Counted from the stretch's first letter, positions 1-12,019 are shown. The stretch is DNA of 64,000 nt from Przewalskia tangutica (GCA_029844215.1 CM056721.1:137483254-137547253); one strand, 5' to 3'. Numbers and translations: made by a program. Notes: generated from the sequence alone by a model not told the origin.

Positions 1-84
1 TGTTAAGTATGGGTTGTATGGTTAGGGGTGCCCGGTGGGTTGGGTCCGGGTGCCCGTCGCGGCCCTCTGATTTGGGTCGTGACA
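1..84 (-). repeat. Terminal fragment of a Del/Tekay-like gypsy LTR
   Basis: Read on the minus strand, this stretch starts TGTCACGACCC and continues into a GC-rich block ending in GGGCACCCGG-type sequence. That is how I remember Del/Tekay LTRs of Solanaceae starting. Composition changes abruptly to AT-rich DNA after position 84. The rest of the element lies outside the window, so a solo LTR cannot be told from a full element. The family call rests on memory of the LTR start. Confidence 0.5.
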
Positions 85-361
85 CGATATCTATTTTTAT
101 AAAATATTGTTGCATACATGTACAACTTGATAGATTTGTAATTAATTGAGTACACACATAATAATTACTTGTACACAGTGGAATTATGGATAAAAAATTA
201 TAATTATCATAAAATAAAGACTATAAAGTAAATATATATCAGAGACAAATATAGAGAGAGACTGATATATTATTCAACTTCAAACTGATGTACAAATTAG
301 TTGAATTGACTTTCTATTTATAGAAGAAAAGAAGTTGCTCACAAGATGTCTACTTGATTTC

Positions 362-585
362 AAGTTTATCCAATTTTAAGCTTATTCAGTTTTAAATTTA
401 TTCAATTTCAAACTTATCCGCTTATTCCATTTAAAACTTATCCGCTTATATAATTTTAAGTTTATCCAGTTTCAAGTTTATTCAATTTCAAGCTTATCCA
501 TTTTTAAGCTTATCCAATTTCAAGTTTATTCATATTCAAGCTTATCTAGTTGCAAGTTTATTCAATTACAAGTTTATTCAGGTAA
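362..585. repeat. 16-bp tandem repeat upstream of the cupin gene
   Basis: About 13 units follow the pattern AAGYTTATYCAATTTC, 16 bp long. Two consecutive units are 24 bp because an extra 8-bp half-unit (CTTATYCG type) is inserted. The array ends about 540 bp before the cupin ATG. The flanking bases 85-361 and 586-1000 are AT-rich with no gene that I can see. Confidence 0.8.
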
Positions 586-1007
586 AAATATTTAAATGGA
601 CATATTCATAATAAAGTATATTTATAACAATAAACACTTTATAATAAACCAATATAAAAAATATGTATGTCTTTTCTCAGTGAAAATACACTTTCATGCT
701 AAAATATATTTGCTTATAAGGTTACGCAATGAAATAATGTAATAAAATTATTTTCTTTATTTTATAACAGAAAAATCACTCAACAGAATGGTTAATAAAA
801 TCACTTTTCTTATTTTATAAGAGAAAGTCATTTTACTATTGTTATATCACATAAAATATATTCTTAACAGAAAAATATATTTCGGTAACAATTTAATATT
901 TGAAGCCAAGAAAATAAAAACATTTAACCAACTACTAACTTTTATCTTTCAAAGTGTCAAGAATCCAAGAGCATTAATTAATTATTACTCCTACTTAGTC
1001 TGTGGTC

Positions 1008-1018
1008 TCTATAAATAG
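1008..1018 (+). promoter_or_regulatory. TATA box of the cupin gene
   Basis: The string CTATAAATAG lies about 110 bp before the start codon at 1127, a normal spacing for a plant core promoter with a 5' UTR of roughly 80 nt. No other TATA-like string in this stretch fits better. Confidence 0.6.
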
Positions 1019-1126
1019 AACATGAGACAGCCTCTGCCAATTGTGTCAGTCTAGAACAATATTACTTTCAAAGGTTTTTTGGTACATTAGTTTGAGTTTG
1101 TGTTTTCAGAACAATAATATATATCC

Positions 1127-4100
1127 ATGGATCTAATGTTTGCTTCGAAAAAAGCTGATAAAACAATAGTGAAAGTGGAAGGAGTTGGTGGATATTACAC
1201 TTGGTCAAGTACCCAATTTCCTGTACTTAGCCAGAAAAAACTTGCTGCAGGATTACTAGTTCTGCAGCCTCGTGGGTTTGCTCAACCTCATTATGCCGAT
1301 TCCTCAAAGATTGCTTATGTTTCTCAAGGTATCTTAATTTTTCTTAATAGTGGTGTTCAAAGAGAGGTTGATCCAGACTTAAATATTGATGGATTCAACT
1401 TTTAGATTTTCATTGCTCAATTCTTTACACTTTTAAAATTATGCATTCAAATTTTAATTTTTTAAAAATTTTTGGCGATTATTTCATATACAATTATGTT
1501 TCGTCTACCATTGTGTTTGAACTAACTTGTGCATATCCGACTATTTTATAGAATGTTGGATACTTTTCACCAGCACAATAATCGAGTAATTCTTCCCCGC
1601 AAAGCTTAGCAAATTAAAAGAAAAATCACATTATTTGTGATTTGAATAGAGACGGATTCATAATTTAAATATATGTGTTATACCTAGGGATGTCAGTGGG
1701 GCGGATAAATGCGGGTACCGCCCCGCACCCGCTCCAGTTGGGTCGGGTATGAGAATGGTTTGGTGGATGGTGGAACGGGTATGAGTATCAAAAGTGTTAT
1801 GCGTCATGGGTAGTGGGACGGGGTGGATTTCATATAATACTTGCACCGTACCCACATCGCCCGTACCCGCACCGCCTAAATAATGGGCATGCAACTTGTT
1901 TCCTTAGCTCAAAGTCCAAATATGGTTTAAAAGTGAAAAAAGAGTAACAAAATAAATAAGTAAATAAACATTCTTAGTTTCTCACATACAGCCTACACGT
2001 ATAATCCATCTTGTAAAATCTCAGAAATCCTAAAACTCAAAACCAAAAGCTTCCCAAGACGAAACTCAAAAGCCAACTCTAAACCCCTAATTTCTAAAGT
2101 CAAACTCAAAAAAAGAAACTTCATTCGGCTGCCATGAATTTTTGATACCATCTTTCTATTCAAGGTAAAACTCATCTTTATTTCTTCCTATTTTTTTTTC
2201 TAAAGTTAAGTATTTATTCTAATATTTATTTTATTTTTTAATAATATGATGATTTTTGTCAATTAAAGAGAAAATGAGACAAATTAAGGTGGTAATTAAT
2301 TAGAGTGAAGTTGGTAAAATTAAATGTTTAGTTGCAGATGATTCTGGGTTGTTATTTTGGTGCGTAAAAGACAAAGGTTTTGGTTTTGGCTATTGTACTA
2401 TGGGGCGGGTAAATGCGGGTACCGCCCCACACCCGCTCCAGTTGGGTCATATGGAAATGGTTTGATGGGTGGTGGAGCGGGTACGGGTGGAGGAATTACT
2501 ACCCGTGATGTGTGATGGGCGGGTGTGGGGTGGGTTTTAGGTGACGGATATGAATATGGGGTACCCTTCCCCGTCCCCGCCCCGTTGACATCCCTACCTT
2601 TGGATTCTTAACGTTTGAACATGTACATTACACTTTTAAAATTATGAGTTTAAGATCTAATGTTACTTGAAATTTTGGTGATTATTTCATATACAATGTA
2701 CTGTGTCAAAAATCATGGATACATACGAGTTCAGTTGAACCCACACATCATGATATGTTTAATGTATCGTCACGTCTAACTTGTACATGTCTCCAAATAT
2801 TTGCTAGCTACGCAGTAATCAAATAACTAGATCTTCCCAATCTCGAGAAATTGAAGAATAATTCACCTTGTGTCAGCTAGGATTTAAATACTCTTTTTTT
2901 GGCTTGTGGTTATGACATGTATTGTCCATTTTCCTTGTTAATTATTTCTACAACCATTTCTACACTAACTATAAATCGTTTTCACAGGCGAATGCATTGT
3001 TGGACTAATATTACCGGAAGACTCAACAGAACAAGTTTTAAAATTACATAAAGGAGACTTACTACCGGTGACCGTAGGAGCAGTCTCATGGTGGTACAAT
3101 GGTGGAGACTCTGAAGTCACCATAGTTTTCTTAGGAGCATCTAACGAATACACACCTGGAGAATACTGTTATTTCTTCTTAACTGGATTTGCCGGTACTC
3201 TAAATGGATTCTCCAATGAATTAATTGCTAAATCATTTCACATGACTAATACTGAATCTGAAAAACTTATGAAAGACCAAAGTGGTTCTAATATTTTAAT
3301 TAAGATAAATGAAGGTACAATAATGCCAGAACCATGCAACGTCAACGTTAAACACAAGTTGGTTTTCAACTTGGATAATGCAAAACCTAATGTTGAGGTG
3401 AAAAATGGTGGATCTTTATTTGTGGTAACTTGTAAGAATTTACCGTTGCTTGGAGACGTTGGACAAAGCGCGAATCGCGTGGTTTTGGAAGGTGGTGCTT
3501 TATTTGGTCCCATTTTTACAGCGGATTCATCAGTTCAATTGAGTTATGTTACGAAAGGAAGTGGACGTGTTGAAATTGTGGGACTTTTTGGTACAACTGT
3601 TTTGAATGCTAAAGTGAATGAAGGTGAATTGTTCTTTGTTCCAAAATTCTTTCCATTTGCTGTGGAAGCTGATGAAGGAGGAATGGAGTTCTTCTCTGTG
3701 ATAACATCTTCAAAGTAAGTATTCCCTAACATTTTTATGCCAGTTTAGATTATGTATAACTTAAGGTCTGTAGAAATAATATGAAAGAAGTTTGTGCATG
3801 AAATATCCTTGTTCACGTAGAGTTTAAAGTAGGGCCATATTCCAAGAGAGTGTGACATAAAAATGGTTTATCTTGATTCAAACATTACTGACTGATTTTA
3901 CAACTTGAACCTAGGACATATATAGGTCATAAAAATTGAGATCAAAATATCATGGAGTAACTAATGTTTCCACTATTTGCAGGCAAGCATATGGACAATT
4001 ATCAGGTGGGAAAAAATCAATTTGGGAAGCAGTATCTCCATCAGTTTTAGAGTCCTCTCTAAATATGACTCCAGATGTGTTTCAGTATTTCAAGTCCAAG

Positions 4101-4142
4101 ATTGCTAAAGGCACAGTGATTGCCCCACCTTCAACTATTTAA
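1127..4142 (+). CDS. Two-domain cupin (11S globulin / glutelin type-D-like), three exons
   Basis: Exons are 1127-1328, 2988-3714 and 3983-4142. All introns are GT..AG and the phases join cleanly (1, then 2). They give 1,089 nt, a 362-residue protein. Known relatives are the Arabidopsis RmlC-like cupins At1g07750 and At2g28680, about 356 aa, annotated as glutelin type-D-like. Matching landmarks are the N-terminal YYTW..FPVL region, AYVSQG followed by GLILPE, the VSWWYNGGDSE strand, FLTGFAGTLNGFS, NLPLLGDVG, then the second barrel with YVTKGSGRVEIVG and FFVPKFFPFAV, and a C-terminal SIWEAVSPSVL. There is no signal peptide, unlike true secreted seed globulins, so a cytosolic role is likely. Its biochemical function is unknown. 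Residues of the usual germin metal site are mostly absent. The ATG lies downstream of a TATA box with no upstream ATG in frame. Nothing looks broken, and I take it as an intact gene. Confidence 0.88.
1685..2596. mobile_element. TIR element in intron 1 of the cupin gene
   Basis: The left end starts TAGGGATGTCAGTGGGGCGG. The right end is its inverted partner, ending CCCCGTTGACATCCCTA. The GC-rich outer parts stand out against an AT-rich core. About 60 bp near the left end (from 1697) recurs in direct orientation near 2402, beside the right end. The terminal TAGGG and the subterminal GC-rich repeats resemble plant hAT MITEs. No clean 8-bp target duplication is visible (GTTATACC against CCTTTGGA), so the superfamily is tentative. 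It contains no coding sequence. Confidence 0.6.
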
Positions 4143-4639
4143 GTGAAAGTTCCAATTGTTACTTGTTAGACATTCGAGATACATGTTTAGCAAGTGTATA
4201 ATAGTACTATAATATATGTTTCTATATACTAAAATAAGATCGATGAAGTAGATCTACACTACTCTACTTCTGTTATTTCAAAATTATGTGAGAGAAATAA
4301 TTCACCACACATTAGAATCATGTGTGCCTATCTTTCTTTGTTTTGTTTTTCTGCAATATTGCAAGCTTTGTATGCTGCAGTACGCCAGTGCATATGGGTA
4401 TTGGCTTCTTAAGAATAAAAGGAAAATGAATTTGTTAGTATATTTGTTGTATTTCCAATTGTTGGTTAATGTTTACATCTTGTTAAATCAGTGTCATTGA
4501 TGCATATTTTACACCATTACATTATTAATTATCATGAGGTGATACACAAATTATTTTTTATGATAATCATTAATTTAATCCGATTAAAACGGTAATTACA
4601 GTCTATAATATAATATAGTATGTAATAATTTATGTATAG
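4143..4639. other. 3' flank of the cupin gene
   Basis: This AT-rich region after the cupin stop presumably holds the 3' UTR. An AATAAA-like string near 4411 is a possible polyadenylation signal. No other gene or repeat is evident. Confidence 0.4.
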
Positions 4640-5130
4640 GGCAAAACATGTGGACGAATTATGTCGTGACACGTGGCAGTAGGAGGTGAGTCTGATCACA
4701 GACAGCTTTCAGTGCCTCCGGAGGCACTAACTTTACACCGGGGGCACCAAGAAGATACAAGTAACGGAAAGTAGAAGGATCGGATTGCCAGTTCGAATTC
4801 CAACGGGCAACCGTTAGTTACTTGGCTTTACATCTTCCAAGAGAGCATTTAAGACATTTAATAATATACCCATGAGTTCTAAGTATAAATAGGATCAATT
4901 AACTCATTGTAAAGGACATCAAATTCAAGACATACAATACACATTCATTACTCTTAGTATTTTCCCAAGTTCTTGTATTAATCTTGCATTCTTATACTGT
5001 TGACGACATCGACATCAAGTCAAGAAGCTAATTTCTTACCCATTCGAGTTATAAATACTCATTCAGTAATAACCATTTCTTACTAGAATTATTAATCAAC
5101 TAATTTAGTCATTTGAGATCTACGTGTTTT
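4640..5130 (+). repeat. Probable gypsy LTR remnant
   Basis: The stretch runs from a GC-richer, U3-like part (dyad CCTCCGGAGG near 4717) to a TATAAATAG box near 4882, then a transcribed-looking segment with a CTCATTGTAAAGG string. This is the usual arrangement of plant gypsy LTRs. I cannot find paired LTRs or sharp ends, so both boundaries are approximate. Confidence 0.4.
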
Positions 5131-5390
5131 TAATCACATGTACAATTCAACTGCAATAATTTACTGATAAACAATTTATACTAATAGTGTAACAAGAATC
5201 TTTCAGTATTATTAGTGTAAATAACTTAAGGGGTTATTCGATTCACATACTACTAGTTATACGAGAACTATAATGCAAGATTTGTTGAAGTATTAAGAAT
5301 TAAAAGGTTATTGTTCTGTGGTGATTAATAACAAAAGAGATTATTAATATAAGGAATCACATCTCGTTCGAGAGCATCAGAGTCACAACA

Positions 5391-5676
5391 AGAAAACGCA
5401 AGAAAGCTATTCAGGATTCAAGATTTTATCTATAAGCTCCATTCAAGCGTTTTTCATACAAGTCTCGAGTATTCAAAGATCAAGAATGATTCAAAATTGA
5501 AGTCACAGGGCATACTGATGCATCAAAGGAAATATGCCCTTGAACTTATATCAGACATGGGACTAGCAGGAGCCAAGCCAGTGGCTTTCCCTATGGAGAC
5601 AAATCAGAAAACGCAAGAAAGCTATTCAGGATTCAAGATTTTATCTATAAGCTCCATTCAAGCATTTTTCATACAA
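5391..5676 (+). repeat. 71-bp direct repeats flanking a copia pol scrap
   Basis: Bases 5391-5461 and 5606-5676 match over 71 bp with one difference (GCGT against GCAT). Between them is a short copia-derived coding piece. The arrangement could come from template switching or tandem duplication. Confidence 0.85.
5497..5610 (+). pseudogene. Fragment of copia reverse transcriptase
   Basis: About 38 codons encode the segment after the RT active site in Ty1/copia Pol. It reads GILMHQRKYALELISDMGL, followed by KPVAFPME, matching the usual 'GI..SQRKY..DLL...G....KP...P'. No catalytic motif and no other pol domain is present. The reading frame runs directly into the right-hand 71-bp repeat, so this is an isolated captured fragment. 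Confidence 0.7.
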
Positions 5677-5689
5677 ATTAGATAAAATT

Positions 5690-7157
5690 TAACAATATAA
5701 TATTTGCTGGTCAATCTTCACCAACTATATTAACGGAAAAGTCAATTGCCCCTTGTGCACCACATTTTCTAAAAATGTTTATTTCCATTACATCTTCATA
5801 TCTGGAAAAGTGATTGATGGGTTAAAATGGATTGAGTCAATAACTCAATATTTGCTTAGGTTAAAATAGGTGGATCATTATGCGTTAAATAATGTGTCAC
5901 AAATCAATTTGCTCAATTCGAAAACTTTACAACCCAAATTTGCCTAAACTTTTAGATCGACTAATTTAGGTTGTCTAAAATAATCTATCAATGAACATAT
6001 GACCAATCCAACCAACCCAAGTTTGAGCGATTTAGGTGAGTCTTATTTTATAGTTAATTACCAAATTATACATCTAGGGCTTTTGCTATTTGTAGGGGCA
6101 TTCGTTGTGCTAATTGTTTCAAATGGCGGTACATACCTACAAAGGAGAAGTATGAAGAAATAAGGGAACACGTATTGGAACAACCCTGCTATTGTGAAAC
6201 TCGTGAGTGATGTTCTGATAAATCATGTGACGATCTAAACATTTCTCTTATCTTCAAATGATGGTAGAACTTTTTGTCAAACAATTTCTAGTTTTCTCAC
6301 AATCACATCAAATGTGAACTTTATTCAAGAGCAAAGAAGAATTACACTCTTATAAATACAAAGTAGGTAGTTCATCAAATTCAGTAATTATATCATCTTT
6401 ATTCTCCTATATATAGTTAAATTATTCACAAGTCGTGTGAATTGGCAAAATGTGCACGTATTGTAGCACGCCAAGATCATTTTTGTACAAATTCAAGAGA
6501 AGTGAAAACAAAATAAATAGAAAAATTTACAGAAAAAAAATGGTGAAGAGTGGAATTGTGAAGGAATGAAGAAGCAATGAGAGAGCCTAATTCCCATCAG
6601 ACCGGATATAAGCATGTCCCATTTGTCTTTATTATATTAGATTAGTGTGGCTACGGATGGCTCTTTCTCCTCAATCGGTGGAGAATTCGTCGACTCATTT
6701 TAGTCTTAGAATGTTAAAATAAGTGTTTGTAGACCAAACATAATGTGTTAATTTAGGGTGTTCTTTGTCCTTCTTAATGGAGATCTACTCCAATGCGTGT
6801 TTTCCCTCTACTTTATCGATAGCCGAGAAAAGACATCAAATTTTAGTTAGAACAACTTTTTGCACCTGCCTATAAGCAATAGACACTACAGTTACACTAC
6901 TTGTCCCATATAGGAACCAATATGTAACATGAATTTTCTCTACACACACAAGAAGAAGGGAAAAAGTATTGATCAATGTCAAAAGAGAATGGCATTCACA
7001 CACCTTGTCTAGTTTAACTGTTTAAGATGTGTCCAACAGGCACAATATTGGCAAGATGAGATACCCGATAACTAGATTAGACTAGGACGACACCGCCCCA
7101 CCACAATATTGGTGGTCTTTAACTAGATTGAACGAATTTTCAAATTACAAATTAAAG
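5690..7157. other. Gene-poor AT-rich stretch
   Basis: I see no convincing coding region, RNA gene or paired repeat ends here. Short open frames have no recognisable protein pattern. Confidence 0.4.
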
Positions 7158-7160
7158 TAA

Positions 7161-7486
7161 GGGTGAGTTTGGTTCGGGGTAATAGAATCAGGGTAAGAGA
7201 ATGAAATATTCCCTTTGAATTTGTTTGTTTGGCTTATTTTTTCATTCTCTTTACCCTCTTTTCTTTTTCCATTCCCTTACATTGATTCCCCACCCCCACC
7301 CTTAGGTATTTCCATTCCCTTTCCCCAATTCATTACCCGGACTCCGGACCACTCCGGACCCGGACCCCGTTTCCATTCTGTTTCTGAAACAGACTCAAAC
7401 ATGTAGGGACAATCAGGGTAATTCATTTCCATTTCATTCCCTTACCGAATTTCATTGCGTTTACCCTGCACGAACCAAACGCACTC
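7161..7486. mobile_element. Tourist-like (PIF/Harbinger) MITE
   Basis: This 326-bp element has ends GGGTGAGTTTGGTTCG and, inverted, GAGTGCGTTTGGTTCG. It is flanked by the 3-bp duplication TAA at 7158-7160 and 7487-7489, as expected for PIF/Harbinger MITEs. The interior is pyrimidine-rich and noncoding. Confidence 0.8.
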
Positions 7487-7489
7487 TAA

Positions 7490-9290
7490 ATCCTTTCAAA
7501 TTGAGTTTACGACACAATCTATACTCTCAGTTTTTATCGACTCCCCTTTTTCTTTAGGCCCATGCCCAAATTGAACTTTCACATCACTACAATAAACTCT
7601 AATTTGCAGGGTGAAATTCAATACCCCGTGATCATTTCTCTCTCCGTTAGCTTGTGACAAAATCTCTTTATCCAGGAAGGTCCCAGGCGATGTTGTCAAA
7701 TTGAAAAATAAAAATGAAAGAACTATGGGCCGCCAAAGCAAAAGGGTCAATATTATTCTCAGCCAAAATATTGGTCTCGTAAAGAATTGCAACCTTCCCT
7801 TGATTCACTTTTATATCTAGGTCATCATTAGGGTTTTTCATCGATACATTGTGAAAGAACCGAGGCTACGGATAAACAATTAATAGTAGGAAAGGTAAAG
7901 ATTCGAATGTTTGAAAAGCTAAACAGTTTCTTATGTTGCCTTCAGTGTTGTGTCAACACTTGAGGCAACACCCTATAAAACAATAATAAACCTTAACAAG
8001 TAAATGCAGCGGAAAAAATAAAAGACACAAAGTTTATATTTTCAAGGTTATATATTAATATAGCCCTTGATGGTCAATGACCGAAGTATTGTATTTATCC
8101 TTTACAAATACAAGTGAATTTCTTTTTACAATTTGTAGAAATAAAAGAAAAAGAAATTACAAACAAAACGAAGTCTCAGATGACTTCAGCCTAAAAACAG
8201 AACATCTATAAAGAAACATACAACATATTCATTACAATTGCTTCAACAATGAGCTTAATCTAAAATCTGAGTAGCAACTGAAATGTGGGACTAGATGTTG
8301 TTATACAACTTTAGGCAGTGGTGTTTGACTCAGTTTCTATAGTGAATTTCCTAGAGCTCTCTTGATAATTATTTTTTTTGTAATCTGGATATCGATACAA
8401 TGAAGTTCCTCCTCTATTTATAGTGTGAAACTTCCTTGAAATTCTCACTGGTTGGTTGCGGAAGTTGAGAGAAAATAGGCAGCAGCTTGGACCGATTCAA
8501 CTTCCATGAAATCCTCAACTACATTGACTTGGTCTTCACGTTGCTTTCCTTCCGAGCTTGACTTCTTCTTTTCTCATGTTTTAAACACTGCTTCTTGTTA
8601 GCTTGCCTAGGTCATTTTTACTGCCTCACAGTAACAATAACTGTTTTGGCCGACAGAATAAGCAAAATCGTTTATATATATGTTGTATGTGATGTTGTCA
8701 CAACACAAGGTCCTCAACCCTATGATCCTATCCAACGATTTGGAAATGTAACGCCGACAAGAGATTGTGAAGAGGAGAATCACACTTTACCTTGACTTCT
8801 TTCCGGGCAACATCCTTATATTCAGAAGTGATATTATCCTGATTCATTACTCAAGTTGTCACAACACTCATCCAACATCAACATATTGACTTGCCAATTA
8901 CCTAACATCGAGTTGCTAGTGATCACGAGACCCGTGGGAACTTGTAACGACTCAACATGAAATCCAGGCTTGTCCGCCCTGAATATTGCCCAAATGACTA
9001 AACTAAACACGATCATAACATCATGGTCGTTATATAACGACATAACGATAAAATGATGCTGCATTACCATTAGTACTATTGTTAATGGTATGTACTTTCA
9101 ACGAAGAAAATATTTTTTTTTACGAAGAAACCCGCAGCCGCTACTCTTTCGAGTGCGCAAGGGGTTAACTTAATATTTGATGAGATAGTGTGTAAACGCA
9201 AGGATTGGAAAGGAAGAGTTGAATATCAATCATTTGTAACTAAATGCATCTTATCCCCAACACAAACTGTATTACGATTTCGAAAAAATT
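7490..9290. other. Intergenic region, possible minus-strand LTR remnant at about 7940-8720
   Basis: Around 8430 the minus strand reads CTATAAATAGAGG, a TATA-like string. Similar short dyads (GTGTTGTGTCAACAC near 7948, GTTGTCACAACAC near 8693) lie towards both sides. This resembles an old copia LTR on the minus strand, but I cannot define its ends or a partner LTR. I see no gene in the interval. Confidence 0.3.
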
Positions 9291-9523
9291 ACACTTTTGT
9301 CCTTCAAACGGGTTGGTCTTTAAGTTTTGTTCTTCCAATGGGCTGGTCTTTAATTTTAGTTAGTAATAATTGAACTTATGTCTAGCGGTGCATGAGTTCT
9401 TTAAGGGAGCAAAGCATAATTTGTGGAATATGATAGTGCAAAAATATAAACTTATGCTCCGCAAAAAAATTATTTATTTTAGGGACAAAATTAAAAACCA
9501 GCTCAAAATAGGGGCAAAAGTGT
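9291..9523. mobile_element. Short element with about 42-bp imperfect inverted ends
   Basis: The left end reads ACACTTTTGTCCTTC and the right end is the inverted counterpart (GGGGCAAAAGTGT). The similarity continues inward through GGTTGGTCTTTAA against its partner over about 42 bp. No target duplication is visible. Related sequence continues to about 10,170, where a second, looser inverted pair occurs. It is probably a nonautonomous DNA element of unknown superfamily. Confidence 0.5.
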
Positions 9524-10973
9524 CAATGATCCGCATTTTAGCAATGGTTAAAACTAATATTTGGGCTTGGGCCTGAGCTAAATAGTACACTAGTTTTTTG
9601 GAGTATCTGCACAAATATGACATATTGACATTATGTGGCCCGCTATCTAAATTGTATCGGCAATATGATGAAAATTGCGTGGAATGTTCTCCGTACGGGC
9701 TACTCTTTAACTTTTGCCACTCAATTTGTTGGACTTTAATTTTTATCCTATTTTTTATTTAATATAAATTTATGGGCCAAAATATTTTTTAGTTACATAG
9801 AAATTATCTCTCTTAAGGCATAATCTTTATACAATTTTGGCCGAATAGGCATAATTTCAATGAAATCTTGCCTTGCAATTTTTGTTTTTTGACTCTATTG
9901 AGATTCGAATTCACAACCTCAGAGACATTTTCGGAGGCATAATTACTCAGAAACTATACCCCTTAAGACATAATTTCTATACAACTTTGACCAAATAAGC
10001 ATATTTTCTAAAAAAATATTGCGTTGCGGTTTTTTTTCTTTTTGACTCCGCTGAAACTCGAACACAACCTCAAGGATATTTTCGATCATTTTCTTAGACG
10101 AAAGGTAAAAAATTAATGAACACCAATTTGAGGAGCAAAAATTAAAGATCACCCTAAAATAGAGATAATCGTGCGAATTGCCCGGCAATATACATCCAAA
10201 AAAAATGAAAAGTCATGCTTAAACATGTTATAATAGGTGGGTCATAACTTTGATCTTCATTCTAAGGGGGGAAAGGCAAAAAACATACCCGGTGTAGATA
10301 ACATATTCTAATATAAGTATTAGTAGATGTCACAACTCAAACATGTAATTTATAGATACAATTTTACTATTATTCTAAGGTTCATGTTCGCATTCCGTAC
10401 TCATGTAGGGTACAGAGAAGGGTCGTACCTCGAGAGGAGTGTGTTGTAGGCAGTCTAATATGATGTAAGCATTAGTGGTTGATTTCACAATTCGAACTTG
10501 TAACACATAAGTCTAATGAAGATCACTTTATCATTGCTCCAACTCTCCTTGCATCTCTTGCTCATGTAGAGACCGAGGAGAAGCTGCACACTCCTAAAAG
10601 AATGTTATGCAAGCAGTATTGTGATTCCACATCTAGAATTTGTGACTTAGGAATTACACTGGGACGACTATATCATTACTCTAAAAGCTTCTCTCAGCAT
10701 ACGTATTCATATCTATGTAAAAATCATTTACAGAAAGAAAATTGAGCAAAGTTGCAGAACCCAATGAGTAGGACAAGTCTACAACTTTTGGTGTCATAAA
10801 TTTTCATTGATGAGTCTTTTCATCTGTTGCACTCAAGGCAAAATATGGTAAAAACTGAAGCCTAAAACATTTTCAGCAATCAAAAGTGGCATTGTGCCAG
10901 TTTCCGAAAAGGCAAACAAGCAAATAGTACAAGCTCTTAATTAAACACAACTGTTTTACACAATAACCAACAG
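9524..10973. other. Noncoding repeat-like sequence
   Basis: Bases 9700-10,170 are weakly related to the preceding inverted-repeat element. Bases 10,200-10,970 show no gene. Short open frames lack family signatures. Confidence 0.35.
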
Positions 10974-10990
10974 ATCCACTACATTACTTG

Positions 10991-11214
10991 GGGCAAAAGG
11001 CGAAATCCATCGCCCACGGGGCCCCCACCCCCCGGCCCGACAGAAATTAGTGGAGGAGGTAAATCATGGTGACTCAGCGGCCCACTAGGTGGGAGGCACA
11101 GTGTCTAGTACCCACAAAGGAGGAATGAAAATCTCACACTGCGATTGTCAGGGCTTGAACCTGCATACTTGGGGGCAATCTATGAAACCAACTGATCTAC
11201 GCCCATGCGGACAA
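10991..11214 (-). mobile_element. tRNA-derived SINE with 17-bp target duplication
   Basis: On the minus strand the 5' part carries a polymerase III A-box-like string (TAGATCAGTTGG) and, about 40 bp later, a B box (GGTTCAAGCCC). The body is GC-rich. The element is flanked by a perfect 17-bp duplication, ATCCACTACATTACTTG, at 10,974-10,990 and 11,215-11,231. That establishes target-primed integration. It is 224 bp long and has no coding capacity. Confidence 0.88.
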
Positions 11215-11279
11215 ATCCACTACATTACTTGAATGTAGAGAGTGGATATTCTTTTACAAGGGTTATGATTGAGATAGAA

Positions 11280-11420
11280 ATCTCGGGTTCGAATCTTATC
11301 GGATATAGAATTACCTTTATTAAGAAGTATTTTACTCCTAATATAGGATTTTCAATTGTGAATCTGGATTTAGTTAAGTCTCAATACATGTGTTGAACAC
11401 CAGTTGAAAAATCAAATAAT
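11280..11420 (+). mobile_element. Older SINE remnant
   Basis: A B-box-like string (GGGTTCGAATC) is followed by a body ending in 'TTAGTTAAGTCTCAATAC...ACACCAGTTGAAAAA'. This corresponds to the plant SINE body that usually reads 'TTAGTCGGGCTCCAATGCGG...ACACCGGGTGAAAAACCAAA'. The 5' end cannot be fixed. The SINE at 10,991-11,214 lies immediately upstream. Confidence 0.5.
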
Positions 11421-11825
11421 TAAAGAGAGAAGATGTTCTCTTTTTCTCTAATAATGGTGTATATATTCGGATTAACTTGTACGCACTTCGATTATTTCAT
11501 TAGATATATCTTTCCTCCGGCCGCATTAGCATCGGGTCCTACATAGGCTTAGATAGGTCAGTAGAAATTATCTAATATTTTTCTCTCTACTTAAATTAGA
11601 ATTTGCACTTATTTTGTTGACCACTTGATCACTCTCTTTGTACACGTGCGAAGCAGATTCTATGGTGTTGAATTTAGATCTTTTCTTTTTTATTGTTATT
11701 TGAATTTTCAAAAAGTTATTGAAAACATTTTTTGTGAAAGGTTATGGTTCAATCACTTTTCAAATATAATGTTCTAGATACATTCTTAAATTTTGTATTG
11801 GCCTACCTTTATAGATAATTCTTTT

Positions 11826-12019
11826 TGTAAATGTGTAGGTGTAGTAAAATAAGATTCACACTCATAATTAAAATATTTGTCTAAATATAATTATGGTAAG
11901 ACTATGATTCCTCTTATATATGGTACTAGGATTCCTATTATAATTGAGATGAACATTGTACACCTATATATTTGATATTAATGAGAAGACTCCCCAAGGG
12001 AGATTAATATTATCTTACA
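11826..12019 (+). repeat. 5' LTR of the split copia element
   Basis: This 194-bp LTR starts TGTAAATGTG and ends ATCTTACA. It is closely similar to 35,932-36,127 along its length, including the shared block AACATTGTACACCTATATAT. Confidence 0.92.

Noticed and set aside
1658..1894. Minus-strand frame within cupin intron 1
   Set aside because: It falls in the GC-rich end of the TIR element and has no protein pattern.
8834..9070. Minus-strand 78-codon frame in the intergenic region
   Set aside because: I could not match it to any pol or host protein block.
11155..11214. Possible tRNA gene on the minus strand (A-box and B-box strings)
   Set aside because: It is the head of a SINE with a 17-bp target duplication; no acceptor stem or full cloverleaf can be drawn.
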